Positions 1 through 6,627 of a stretch of 17,501 nucleotides of DNA are shown piece by piece. Made by a program: the position numbers and the translations under genes. The DNA lies in NCBI GenBank assembly GCA_036488085.1, contig DASXHZ010000071.1, forward strand, positions 1 through 17,501. The letters are read 5' to 3'. The stretch's first letter is position 1, and each line of letters opens with the position of its first letter. The stretch is from DASXHZ01 sp036488085. Lineage in GTDB: Bacteria > Acidobacteriota > Thermoanaerobaculia > Gp7-AA8. The notes below the pieces were generated by a model that worked only from the letters and a program-made list of their open reading frames with translations, was not told the origin of the DNA and searched no databases.

Positions 1-6
1 CTCGGG

Positions 7-34
7 ATGACAGCGGGGCGGGGGCTGATATAAC
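7..34 (+). promoter_or_regulatory. Candidate sigma70-type promoter of the uup-like gene
   Basis: A -35-like hexamer ATGACA (7-12; 5 of 6 to TTGACA) is followed after 16 bases by a -10-like hexamer TATAAC (29-34; 5 of 6). The ATG is only 9 bases beyond the -10, so transcription would begin at or next to the start codon. No Shine-Dalgarno sequence is visible. The hexamers are seen; promoter function and a leaderless transcript are inferred. Confidence 0.5.
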
Positions 35-43
35 GCCTACCCG

Positions 44-1864
44 ATGGCTGCTCCCGTTCTCCTCTCGTGCGAGGCGCTGACGAAAGCGTTCACGGCGCGG
101 CCGTTGTTCGAGGACCTGACCTTCGCGATTGCGGAGGGGGATCATGTTGGGTTGATTGGGCCGAATGGGTCGGGGAAGTCGACGCTGCTGAAGATTCTGG
201 CGGGCGTCGAGGTGACGGACTCCGGGCGGCGGGCGGTGCGGAAGGGGGTGCGCATCGGGTATGTGCCGCAGGATGCGGTGTTCAATCCGGGGCTTTCGGT
301 GGAGGAGGTGCTGCTCGATGCGCTGAACCATGAGTTGAGCGGCGAGGCGGAGCTCGACGAGTACGAGAAGTCGTCGCGCATCGGGCGGGCGCTCGGGAAG
401 GCGGGATTCACCGATCGGACGCAGGTGACGGATGCGCTCTCCGGCGGCTGGCGCAAGCGTCTCGCGATTGCGCGGGAACTGGCGCGGGAGCCGGACATCC
501 TGCTGCTCGACGAGCCGACGAATCATCTCGACGTGGAGGCGATCCTCTGGCTCGAGGCGCTCCTCATCAGTGAACCTGAAGCATTCGTGGTCGTGAGCCA
601 CGACCGCTATTTTCTGGAGAACGTTGCGCGGCGGATGCTGGAGCTCAACCGGATCTATCCGGGCGGGCTGCTGCAAGGCGAAGGGAGTTACAGCGACTTC
701 CTCGAGACGCGCGATGCTGTGCTCGCGAACGAGGCTGCGTATCAGTCGACGCTCGCGAATCTCGTGCGGCGCGAGATGGAGTGGCTGCGGCGCGGCCCGA
801 AGGCGCGGACGACGAAAGCGAAGGCGCGGATCGATAACGCGGGTCGACTGATCGACGAGTTGGAGGAGAGCCGCGATCGCGCACGCACCTCCACCGCCGG
901 TATCGACTTCACCTCCTCGGGGCGCAAGACGAAGCGCCTCTGGCTCGGCAAAGGTCTCCGCAAGCGGCTCGACGACAAGCCGCTCGTCGACTCCCTCGAT
1001 CTTCTCCTCACGCCCGGCGAGCGCCTCGGCGTTCTCGGTCCGAACGGCGCGGGGAAGACGACTTTGCTGAGAATGATCGCCGGCGAGCTGACGCCCGACG
1101 CCGGAACGATCGAGCAGGCGGACCGCCTCCGCGTCGTCTATTTCGAGCAGAACCGCGAGAGTCTCGATTCTTCGTTGACACTGAAGCGCGCGCTCGCGCC
1201 GGAAGGGGATGCGGTGGTGTACGGCGACCGGTCGATGCACGTGACGTCGTGGGCGAAACGATTCCTCTTCCGCCCGGAACAGTTGGAGACGTCGGTGTCG
1301 AAGCTCTCCGGCGGCGAGAAGGCGCGCATCGTCCTCGCGCGGCTGATGCTGCAGCCGGCGGATCTTCTACTGATGGACGAGCCGACGAACGATCTCGACA
1401 TTCCGACGCTCGACGTGCTCGAGGAGGCGCTTCTGGAGTTCGCCGGCGCGCTGGTGCTCGTCACGCACGACCGCTATCTGCTGGAGCGCGTGTCGACGAA
1501 GATCCTCGCGCTCGATGGTCGTGGCGGAACGGAGTTTTTCGCCGATTACGCGCAGTGGAGCTCTCCTCGTGTTGGGCGGGCTTCCAGCCCGCCTCCGGCA
1601 GCGGAGGCTGAAAGCCCGCGCTCCACAAAAGCTAAGGCGGCTCGCCTCGGGTATCTGGAGCAGCGCGAGTTGGAAGGGATGGAAGAGAGCGTGCTCGCCG
1701 CCGAGGAGCGTCTCGGCGCGGCCAAAGCGCGAGCGGAAGATCCGGCAGTCGCCTCGGACGCCGACGCGTTGCAGCAGCGCTACGCGGAGCTGTCCGAGGC
1801 GCAGGCGACCGTCGATCGTTTGTACGAACGATGGTCGGAGCTGGAGGCGAAGTCGACCGGCTGA
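44..1864 (+). CDS. uup: ABC-F family ATPase, Uup-like
   Basis: This is a soluble tandem ATP-binding-cassette protein without membrane segments, 606 aa. The first ABC domain has Walker A GPNGSGKST (39-47), signature LSGGW (132-136) and Walker B ending DEPTNHLD (156-163) with switch His186. A charged linker near 205-290 joins the second domain, with Walker A GPNGAGKTT (332-340), signature LSGGE (421-425) and DEPTNDLD (445-452). A C-terminal charged helical region (about 535-606) matches the Uup coiled-coil domain. E. coli Uup has the same architecture and is linked to branched-DNA processing and ribosome function; which applies here is unknown. Residues about 510-528 are encoded by a hairpin repeat (1570-1625) inserted in frame between ABC2 and the coiled coil. 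The start follows a -10-like box by 9 bases. Other ABC-F subtypes (EttA, YheS) fit less well because of the Uup-type tail. Confidence 0.88.
   Translation: MAAPVLLSCEALTKAFTARPLFEDLTFAIAEGDHVGLIGPNGSGKSTLLKILAGVEVTDSGRRAVRKGVRIGYVPQDAVFNPGLSVEEVLLDALNHELSGEAELDEYEKSSRIGRALGKAGFTDRTQVTDALSGGWRKRLAIARELAREPDILLLDEPTNHLDVEAILWLEALLISEPEAFVVVSHDRYFLENVARRMLELNRIYPGGLLQGEGSYSDFLETRDAVLANEAAYQSTLANLVRREMEWLRRGPKARTTKAKARIDNAGRLIDELEESRDRARTSTAGIDFTSSGRKTKRLWLGKGLRKRLDDKPLVDSLDLLLTPGERLGVLGPNGAGKTTLLRMIAGELTPDAGTIEQADRLRVVYFEQNRESLDSSLTLKRALAPEGDAVVYGDRSMHVTSWAKRFLFRPEQLETSVSKLSGGEKARIVLARLMLQPADLLLMDEPTNDLDIPTLDVLEEALLEFAGALVLVTHDRYLLERVSTKILALDGRGGTEFFADYAQWSSPRVGRASSPPPAAEAESPRSTKAKAARLGYLEQRELEGMEESVLAAEERLGAAKARAEDPAVASDADALQQRYAELSEAQATVDRLYERWSELEAKSTG
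1570..1625 (+). repeat. REP-like palindrome inside the uup-like gene
   Basis: Inverted segments GCGGGCTTCCAGCC (1576-1589) and GGCTGAAAGCCCGC (1606-1619) match at 13 of 14 positions. An inner perfect stem GCCTCCG/CGGAGGC (1591-1597 and 1602-1608) closes a 4-base loop. The element lies wholly in the coding sequence, keeps the frame, and encodes a Pro/Ala/Ser-rich stretch unlike the surrounding ABC-F sequence. Confidence 0.75.
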
Positions 1865-1867
1865 GCG

Positions 1868-1903
1868 TGGCGCGAACCTATGGCGCGAACCTATGGCGCG
1901 AAC
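1868..1903 (+). repeat. 13-bp direct repeat, 2.8 copies
   Basis: TGGCGCGAACCTA occurs at 1868-1880 and 1881-1893, and its first ten bases recur at 1894-1903. The repeat starts 4 bases after the uup-like stop codon and ends 37 bases before the next ATG. It could be slippage or a repeated binding site; the sequence does not decide. Confidence 0.85.
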
Positions 1904-1921
1904 GATGCAAACTCAGGCGTC

Positions 1922-1932
1922 AGGAAGGGGAG
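1922..1932 (+). promoter_or_regulatory. Ribosome binding site of the small membrane protein
   Basis: The purine-rich stretch AGGAAGGGGAG lies 7 bases before the ATG at 1940. It selects this start over an in-frame upstream ATG at 1880 that falls inside the 13-bp direct repeat. It is one of only two clear Shine-Dalgarno sequences in the window. Confidence 0.7.
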
Positions 1933-1939
1933 TACTGCC

Positions 1940-2137
1940 ATGAAATGGACGGGAGCATATTTTCTCGGCTACGCCATCCTGCTCGCCGGCATCATCGCTG
2001 CGCTCTGGAAGACCGGAGTTCTGCAGCGGGTCGGCACAACGTGGACCATCATCGGCGTCGTCATCGCCATCGGCCTCGGCATCATGATCGCCGTCGCGAA
2101 CAGCGGCCGGAAGGAATCGATACAGATCGAGAAGTAG
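1940..2137 (+). CDS. Small two-helix membrane protein
   Basis: This is a 65-aa protein with two hydrophobic segments (about residues 7-23 and 34-53) joined by a short loop containing Lys and Arg. It ends in a polar tail rich in Lys, Arg and Glu. No catalytic or binding motif is recognisable, so the function is unknown. The start at 1940 is chosen because of the good ribosome binding site 7 bases upstream; the in-frame ATG at 1880 would add 20 polar residues translated from a direct repeat. It lies 75 bases after the uup-like gene on the same strand and is followed by repeat array A, converging on the lytic transglycosylase gene. Hydrophobicity pattern and ribosome binding site make a real gene likely. 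Confidence 0.65.
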   Translation: MKWTGAYFLGYAILLAGIIAALWKTGVLQRVGTTWTIIGVVIAIGLGIMIAVANSGRKESIQIEK

Positions 2138-2185
2138 CGAGTACCGCTCCACGACATGGAAGGCGATAACCGTGTCTCAGGAGAT

Positions 2186-2318
2186 GGGGTTGCGGGGTTG
2201 CGGGGTTGCGGGGTTACGGGGTTACGGGGTTTCGGGGTTGCGGGGTTGCGGTACGGTGCGAACCCCGTCACCTCGAAACCTCGAAACCTCGAAACCTCGA
2301 AACCTCGAAACCTCGAGG
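2186..2318. repeat. Array A: inverted 8-bp tandem repeats, GGGGTTNC then CCTCGAAA
   Basis: The left arm is eight uninterrupted 8-bp units (2186-2249): GGGGTTGC x3, GGGGTTAC x2, GGGGTTTC x1, GGGGTTGC x2. A short core (2250-2270) includes AACCCC, which can pair with GGGGTT. The right arm is five exact CCTCGAAA units (2271-2310) plus a partial one; its reverse complement (GAGGTTTC phase) matches the left unit except at one base. The spacer separates two convergent genes, and no real ORF lies in it. The left arm has eight GGGG runs with 4-base loops, a strong G-quadruplex pattern on the plus strand. Confidence 0.95.
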
Positions 2319-2377
2319 ATCTACATTCCGCTCGCGCAACTCGTCGTTCCCGCAGTCGTCGAGCTCCTTCGCTAACC

Positions 2378-3226
2378 TCAGAACCCGTACTTTGACGGGT
2401 TCTGGCCGATCCGCTTGAGGGCCACGATCGCGGGGACGTAGTCGCGGGTTTCCCCCGGGAGGTCGTCCCAGATCTTGTAGTAGTCGCGGTCGCGGCCGTG
2501 TTCGCGCTTGAAGTGTTTGCGCATGAGACGGGCGATGCGGTTCTCGCCGGCGTCGTATGCGGCGGCGGCGAGGTACCACGAGCCGAAGCGGTTGTGCAGG
2601 TGGTTGAGGAATCGGAGCGCGGCGTCGGTCTCTCTCTCCACTTCCATCCGCTGGTCGACTTTCTTGTTGACCTTGAGGCCGTAAAGGCGCGCGGTCGCGG
2701 CAGTGAGCTGCCAGATGCCGTTCGCTTTCTCGCGCGAGCGTGCCTCGGTATTGAAGGCCGACTCCTCGAACGCCAGATAGATCAGGTTCTGCGGCATCCC
2801 TTTCTTCCGCAGCTTCCGCTCGAGCAGGTCCTGGTATTTCGCCTTCCGCTCGAAGCCGCCCGCGATTTTCTTGTGGTAGTCCTTCATCTTGCTGAACGCC
2901 GCCACCCAATAGTCGACGCGCTCGTGTTGGATGTCGGGGAAGACGTCGGAGCGGGAGTCGTCGTCATCCTTCTTCTTGTGCGCGGTCTTGGTGTCGCCGG
3001 CCGTCTTCTTCTCGTCCGACTTGGTGTCGTCAGCTTTCTTGACGTCGGTCTTCTTTGCGTCGGACTTCGTTTCCGCCGGTTTCTTTTCTCCGGCGGCCGT
3101 CGATTTCTTCTCCAGCTTCGGCGTGCTCTTTTCCTGCGGTTTTGCAGCAGGCTTGTCAGTGGTGGTGGTCTGCGCAGCAATCGGCAGCGTCGCGGCGAGC
3201 GCGAGCACGAGAAAAATGCGTCTCAT
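2378..3226 (-). CDS. Secreted lytic murein transglycosylase, MltD-like (GH23/SLT fold)
   Basis: The 282-aa precursor begins with a signal peptide (about 1-18, ending AA before Gln19). A long Lys/Ala/Thr/Asp-rich low-complexity linker follows (about 20-95). The C-terminal SLT-type domain (about 100-282) holds the catalytic Glu155 in an ES motif, then ARSREKANGIWQL (162-174) and AAYDAGENRI (222-231), the standard motif order of MltD-type enzymes that cleave the peptidoglycan glycan strand in the periplasm. No LysM domains are present, unlike E. coli MltD; the charged linker may hold the enzyme near the wall. The start is the ATG before MRRIF; the longer frame upstream adds an Arg/Pro-rich stretch overlapping the aldo/keto reductase and would bury the signal peptide. 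It lies 41 bases after the aldo/keto reductase on the same strand. Confidence 0.85.
   Translation of the reverse strand: MRRIFLVLALAATLPIAAQTTTTDKPAAKPQEKSTPKLEKKSTAAGEKKPAETKSDAKKTDVKKADDTKSDEKKTAGDTKTAHKKKDDDDSRSDVFPDIQHERVDYWVAAFSKMKDYHKKIAGGFERKAKYQDLLERKLRKKGMPQNLIYLAFEESAFNTEARSREKANGIWQLTAATARLYGLKVNKKVDQRMEVERETDAALRFLNHLHNRFGSWYLAAAAYDAGENRIARLMRKHFKREHGRDRDYYKIWDDLPGETRDYVPAIVALKRIGQNPSKYGF
2380..2403 (-). terminator. Perfect 9-bp hairpin at the 3' end of the lytic transglycosylase gene
   Basis: AGAACCCGT (2380-2388) and ACGGGTTCT (2395-2403) are perfect inverted copies around a 6-base loop, overlapping the last codons and the stop. There is no T tract, so a Rho-independent terminator is not proven; it may instead protect or end the convergent transcripts. 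Confidence 0.3.
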
Positions 3227-3267
3227 CAACCCGATACAGGTGCAGCCGTTGTGCCGTTTCGGCGGCT

Positions 3268-4245
3268 TTACAAATTCACGCGCGACATGTCCGGATAGCG
3301 ATCGCCCGCGGTGATGCCTTGCGGGGCGGCTTCGTCGATTCTCGCGAGGTCGTCTTTGGAGAGCTCGATGTCGGCGGCGGAGGCGTTTTCTTCCAGGTGG
3401 GGGATACGGCGGCTGCCGGGGATTGGGACGATGTCGTCGCCTTGCGCGAGGAGCCACGCCAGCGCGAGTTGCGCGGGAGTCGCGTCTTTCTCACGAGCGA
3501 TCTGCTCGACGCGTTTCACGAGGTCGAGATTCTTCTGGAAGTTGTCGCCGGTGAAGCGCGGATTCTGGCGGCGGAAGTCGCCCTGCTCGAGGTCGTCGAC
3601 GCTCTTGATCCGCCCAGACAGAAATCCTCGGCCGATCGGGCTGTACGCAACGAAGCCGATCCCGAGCTCGCGCACGGTAGGCAGGATCTCGTCCTCGGGA
3701 TCGCGGGTCCAGAGCGAGTACTCGGTCTGGAGCGCGGTGATCGGATGGACCGCGTGCGCCCGGCGGATGGTCTTCGCCGCCGCTTCGGAGAGGCCGAGGT
3801 GGCGAACTTTCCCGGCTTTGACGAGCTCCGACATCGCGCCGACCGTATCTTCGATCGGCGTGTCTTTGTCGACGCGGTGCTGGTAGTAGAGGTCGATGTG
3901 GTCGACGCCGAGGCGCTGGAGTGAGCCGTCACACGCCTTCTTCACGTACTCGGGGCGTCCGTTGATGCCGACCCAGCTTCCGTCGTCGCGCCGTTCGTTG
4001 CCGAACTTCGTCGCGAGAACGACTTGGTCGCGGCGGCCCTTGATCGCGCGGCCGACGAGTTGCTCGTTCGTGAACGGGCCGTACATATCAGCCGTGTCGA
4101 GGAAGTTCACGCCGAGGTCGAGCGCGCGGTGGATCGTCGCGATCGACTCGGCGTCGTTGTACGTGCCGTAGAACTCCGACATCCCCATGCAGCCGAGGCC
4201 GATGGAGCTGACGTGGAGGGACTTGCCGAGCGTGCGGTGTTTCAT
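3268..4245 (-). CDS. Aldo/keto reductase
   Basis: This is a cytoplasmic NADPH-dependent oxidoreductase of the AKR superfamily, 325 aa, full length for the family. The catalytic tetrad is visible: Asp50 and Tyr55 in LDTADMYG, Lys80 in ATKFG, and His123 in YYQHRVD. The C-terminal IPGSRR segment (about residues 273-278) is the usual cofactor phosphate-binding motif. The sequence resembles the YakC/AKR13-like aldehyde reductases; the real substrate cannot be read from sequence. The start codon is preceded directly by repeat array C, so no Shine-Dalgarno sequence is visible. Upstream is the PilZ-like gene, downstream the lytic transglycosylase, both on the same strand. Confidence 0.92.
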   Translation of the reverse strand: MKHRTLGKSLHVSSIGLGCMGMSEFYGTYNDAESIATIHRALDLGVNFLDTADMYGPFTNEQLVGRAIKGRRDQVVLATKFGNERRDDGSWVGINGRPEYVKKACDGSLQRLGVDHIDLYYQHRVDKDTPIEDTVGAMSELVKAGKVRHLGLSEAAAKTIRRAHAVHPITALQTEYSLWTRDPEDEILPTVRELGIGFVAYSPIGRGFLSGRIKSVDDLEQGDFRRQNPRFTGDNFQKNLDLVKRVEQIAREKDATPAQLALAWLLAQGDDIVPIPGSRRIPHLEENASAADIELSKDDLARIDEAAPQGITAGDRYPDMSRVNL

Positions 4246-4247
4246 GG

Positions 4248-4339
4248 TCGTTACTCGTTACTCGTTACTCGTTATTCGTTATTCGTTACTCGGGGACGAT
4301 ACTCCATCTCCGAGTAACGAATCGCGAGTCACGAATAAG
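4248..4339. repeat. Array C: inverted 7-bp tandem repeats (GTTACTC / GAGTAAC)
   Basis: The left arm has six 7-bp units in the GTT phase (4250-4291): GTTACTC x3, GTTATTC x2, GTTACTC. After a 16-base loop, the right arm (4310-4339) has four inverted, more divergent units (GAGTAAC, GAATCGC, GAGTCAC, GAATAAG). ATTCGTTACTCGG (4281-4293) and CCGAGTAACGAAT (4310-4322) form a perfect 13-bp stem. The array spans the gap between the PilZ-like stop (4345) and the aldo/keto reductase start (4245), ending 2 bases from that start codon. Confidence 0.95.
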
Positions 4340-4344
4340 GATCT

Positions 4345-5079
4345 TCACGGTTCATACCTGCGCGTCGGGATGCCTTCCGTCTTGCTGATGCTGAGCTGCG
4401 CCAGGAGTTGGGTGAGGCGGCGTCCTTCCGGCCCGAGCATCTCCCAGGTCCTGCAGAGGATGTCGACGTGCTCGGGGTCGAGGTCGGCGGCGATGGTGAA
4501 GCCTTGCTCGGGCTGCTGCGGGTCGAAGGTCTCGGCCTTGCGCCAGACGCCGTTGACGAATTCGCAGCGGCGGAAGCGGTCCCCTTTTCCCGTCTGGTAC
4601 GAGTAGGCGGCGATCGGCGGAATGCCGTGGGCGTTCGCGAGCTGCTCGTTGATCGACCGGACGACGTAGTCGGCGATGAGCTCGCGGAGGAGCGTGTCGG
4701 ACTTCGCATCGCCGTGTACGAAGCGCAGTCCGCTGTCATACAGACTCTTTTCGCCGGCGTGCTTCGCGAGTTTCGCAATCGTGGTCCGGATCAGCTCGAC
4801 TTGAAAACGTAGCGTGTGCTCGTTCCAGTCGAACCAGAGCTGATGCACGCCGTCCGGCCTGGTCGGAAAGCGATTCTCATGGACGACGCGTACGCCCGTC
4901 ACCGACACCTCGGTCACGAAAATGGGGACCGCGTCGACGGAGCCGCGCAGCTTCGTCTCGAGATGGACCCTTCCGAAACCTCGGCGCTCTTTGGACCGAT
5001 GGAGCACGGCGCCATTATGGCGGTTTGACCGAATCGCTGGTACGCCTTGCGCAAGGAAATGATGAATTTGTCGAAACAT
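4345..5079 (-). CDS. PilZ-domain-like protein, possible c-di-GMP receptor
   Basis: This is a soluble protein of 244 aa from the ATG at 5079. Near the N-terminus, RRGFGR (32-37) contains an RxxxR motif. It is followed by EVSVTG (57-62), which fits the second PilZ motif (D/N)xSxxG except that Glu replaces Asp/Asn. Alternating beta-strand-like segments follow to about residue 100. The C-terminal half (about 100-244) is helical and charged and is not recognised. PilZ domains bind cyclic di-GMP and control motility, secretion or polysaccharide synthesis; binding here is inferred. The start is uncertain: the ATG at 5079 lies 15 bases from the divergent hemerythrin ATG and overlaps its leader, while a GTG at 5007 would start just before the RxxxR motif, as in many PilZ proteins. 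Neither has a clear ribosome binding site. Confidence 0.6.
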   Translation of the reverse strand: MFRQIHHFLAQGVPAIRSNRHNGAVLHRSKERRGFGRVHLETKLRGSVDAVPIFVTEVSVTGVRVVHENRFPTRPDGVHQLWFDWNEHTLRFQVELIRTTIAKLAKHAGEKSLYDSGLRFVHGDAKSDTLLRELIADYVVRSINEQLANAHGIPPIAAYSYQTGKGDRFRRCEFVNGVWRKAETFDPQQPEQGFTIAADLDPEHVDILCRTWEMLGPEGRRLTQLLAQLSISKTEGIPTRRYEP

Positions 5080-5080
5080 C

Positions 5081-5087
5081 AAGGAGG
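5081..5087 (+). promoter_or_regulatory. Strong Shine-Dalgarno of the hemerythrin gene
   Basis: AAGGAGG lies 7 bases before the ATG at 5095. It fixes this start against an in-frame upstream start at 5047. It is the strongest ribosome binding site in the window, so high translation is likely. Confidence 0.85.
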
Positions 5088-5094
5088 ATCATCG

Positions 5095-5667
5095 ATGCCC
5101 AATGCAATCACGATGTTGAAGTCGGACCATACGGCGGTGAAGCGGCTCCTGCGGGAGCTGAATGCGTCCACTACGGTCCGCGACCGCGAGCGGCTTTGCT
5201 CGAAAATCGAGCGCGAGCTCAAGACGCACGCGCAGATCGAGGAAGAGGTCTTCTATCCCGCGTTCAAGGCGGCGTCCGAGAAGACCGAGAGCGAGAATCT
5301 GTTCTACGAGGCCGCCGAGGAACATCACCTGGTCGATATCGAGCTCCCGTCGCTCATGGCGGCGAATCCGAAGTCGCACGAGTTCGAAGCGAAGGCGAAG
5401 GTTCTGCTCGATCTTGTGGAACATCACGTCAAGGAAGAAGAAGGGGAGATGTTCGTCGCGGCCCGGCAACTCTTCGACGACGATCAGCTTCGCCAGCTCG
5501 GCGACCTGATGCAGACGCGCAAAGAAATGATCATGGGGATGTGGGAGAACCCGCTGACGCGCCCCATCAAGAAGGCGCAAGGCCTCGTGCACAAGATGCT
5601 GCCGACGAAGGTCAAGACCGCGAAAGCGACCGCGATCGCGAAGGGGATGGAGGCGTTGGAGCGGTAA
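5095..5667 (+). CDS. Hemerythrin HHE-domain protein
   Basis: The 190-aa cytoplasmic protein has the di-iron four-helix hemerythrin pattern: His12 in SDHTAVK, His45 and Glu49 in an HxxxE motif, His77/His78 in EEHHLVD, and His111 and Glu115 in a second HxxxE motif. Such proteins bind oxygen, nitric oxide or iron and often act in oxidative or nitrosative stress; the ligand cannot be told here. After the HHE region (about 1-130) a basic, Lys-rich tail (about 155-190) could bind nucleic acid or membrane. A perfect AAGGAGG lies 7 bases upstream, which sets the start. It is divergent from the PilZ-like gene, and repeat array B begins about 5 bases after its stop. Confidence 0.92.
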   Translation: MPNAITMLKSDHTAVKRLLRELNASTTVRDRERLCSKIERELKTHAQIEEEVFYPAFKAASEKTESENLFYEAAEEHHLVDIELPSLMAANPKSHEFEAKAKVLLDLVEHHVKEEEGEMFVAARQLFDDDQLRQLGDLMQTRKEMIMGMWENPLTRPIKKAQGLVHKMLPTKVKTAKATAIAKGMEALER

Positions 5668-5671
5668 GACG

Positions 5672-5935
5672 TGGGTTACGGGGTTACGGGGTTTCGAAGT
5701 TACGAAACCCTCGCAACCTCGCAACCACGCAACCTCGCAACCCCGCAACCTCGAAACCTCGAAACCTCGAAACCTCGAAACCTCGAAACCTCGAAACCTC
5801 GAAACCTCGAAACCTCGTAACCTCGCAACCTCGCAACCTCGCAACTTCGCAACCTCGTAACCTCGTAACCTCGTAACCTCGCAACCTCGCAACCTCGCAA
5901 CCTCGTAACCTCGTAACCTCACAACCTCGTAACCA
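5672..5935. repeat. Array B: long inverted 8-bp tandem repeats (CGNAACCT), about 29 units in the right arm
   Basis: The left arm (about 5672-5702) has roughly four units of the GGGGTTNC type. The core GGGTTTCG-AAGTTA-CGAAACCC forms a perfect 8-bp stem. The right arm (5703-5935) has 29 units of CGNAACCT (the first is 9 bp). The variable third base comes in runs: A, then C x5, A x8 (5752-5815, exact), T, C x4, T x3, C x3, T x2, C, T. The 309-base gap between hemerythrin and the next gene consists of this array plus a 41-base leader in which no clear ribosome binding site is seen. ORFs read through the array are low-complexity and not genes. Same unit type as array A. Confidence 0.97.
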
Positions 5936-5976
5936 TCCCCGCTAGATGCCTTGCCGATCCATTCCGTACTCTCCGC

Positions 5977-6627
5977 ATGCAACGATGGATCGCCGCAGCC
6001 TGCCTCCTTTTCGCCTCCTCCGCGTTTGCTTCGTTCAACCCACTGCTCACGCCTAGCATCGTCACCCTGAGGCCGGGGGAGACGGCAACGCTGGCGCTGA
6101 GCGCATGGTGGTCGGGAATCGCGCCGTTGCCTGCGCACGTCGTCTTAGTGAGCGATACGCCTGACGTTGCGGAGGCGAACGGCTCGCTGACGTGGGACGG
6201 CGCGGTCAGTGACCCGCTCGTTCTCGATCCGGTCAAGGTGAAAGCGCTCACGCCGGGAGTGGCGCACGTCGTCGACCTCGGCTTGCGCCGGCCCTACGCG
6301 ACCATCGTCGTCGCGTGCGATTCGCCCGGCACCGGCATCGCGTTTCCGCTGCAGGAGCGCGTGACCGTGCCACAGGCGCAGAACGTGAAACTCGAAATCG
6401 GGACCGCAGGCTTCGACGACCCGTCGTTCGCGTGGTACGACGGCGACACGGGCGACTTCAGGGTTCCATCACCGGGACACGCGTCCAGTAGCGATCGCGT
6501 CTTCTACGCGCCCGGTCTCTTCCATGTGTGGGCCGAAGCGTGGGATCGCTGCAATTACGCCACGATCGAGTTCACGATCGAGGTCCTCGGTCCTCCGCCG
6601 AATCGGCGCCGCGCGGCGCGGCACTAA
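5977..6627 (+). CDS. Secreted protein with Ig-like N-terminal segment, function unknown
   Basis: The 216-aa precursor has a signal peptide (about 1-18, cleavage near AFA-SFN). The segment TLRPGETATLAL (30-41) resembles the first strands of bacterial Ig-like or cadherin-like domains. The rest is rich in beta-type residues, Asp and Gly, with a FEVxxxG-like end (about 196-205) and a basic tail with PPP and three Arg. Two cysteines in the mature protein (VVACDS and WDRCNY) could form a disulfide. No catalytic motif is seen; it is probably a periplasmic or extracellular protein. No Shine-Dalgarno is visible; the start is set by the signal peptide. The stop overlaps the convergent crotonase stop by 4 bases. 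Confidence 0.7.
   Translation: MQRWIAAACLLFASSAFASFNPLLTPSIVTLRPGETATLALSAWWSGIAPLPAHVVLVSDTPDVAEANGSLTWDGAVSDPLVLDPVKVKALTPGVAHVVDLGLRRPYATIVVACDSPGTGIAFPLQERVTVPQAQNVKLEIGTAGFDDPSFAWYDGDTGDFRVPSPGHASSSDRVFYAPGLFHVWAEAWDRCNYATIEFTIEVLGPPPNRRRAARH

Noticed and set aside
2380..2403. Confident Rho-independent terminator
   Set aside because: The stem is perfect but overlaps coding sequence and lacks a T tract on either strand, so it is kept only as a low-confidence feature.
3227..3457. Extended N-terminus of the lytic transglycosylase
   Set aside because: The extra 77 residues are Arg/Pro-rich, overlap the aldo/keto reductase gene and would hide a clear signal peptide.
5684..5900. Protein-coding ORFs with repeated Arg-Gly/Glu-Val motifs on the minus strand
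   Set aside because: They are pure translations of the 8-bp repeats of array B in several frames, with no independent coding signal.
5672..5935. CRISPR array
   Set aside because: The 8-bp units are directly adjacent with no spacers, and no cas genes are present.
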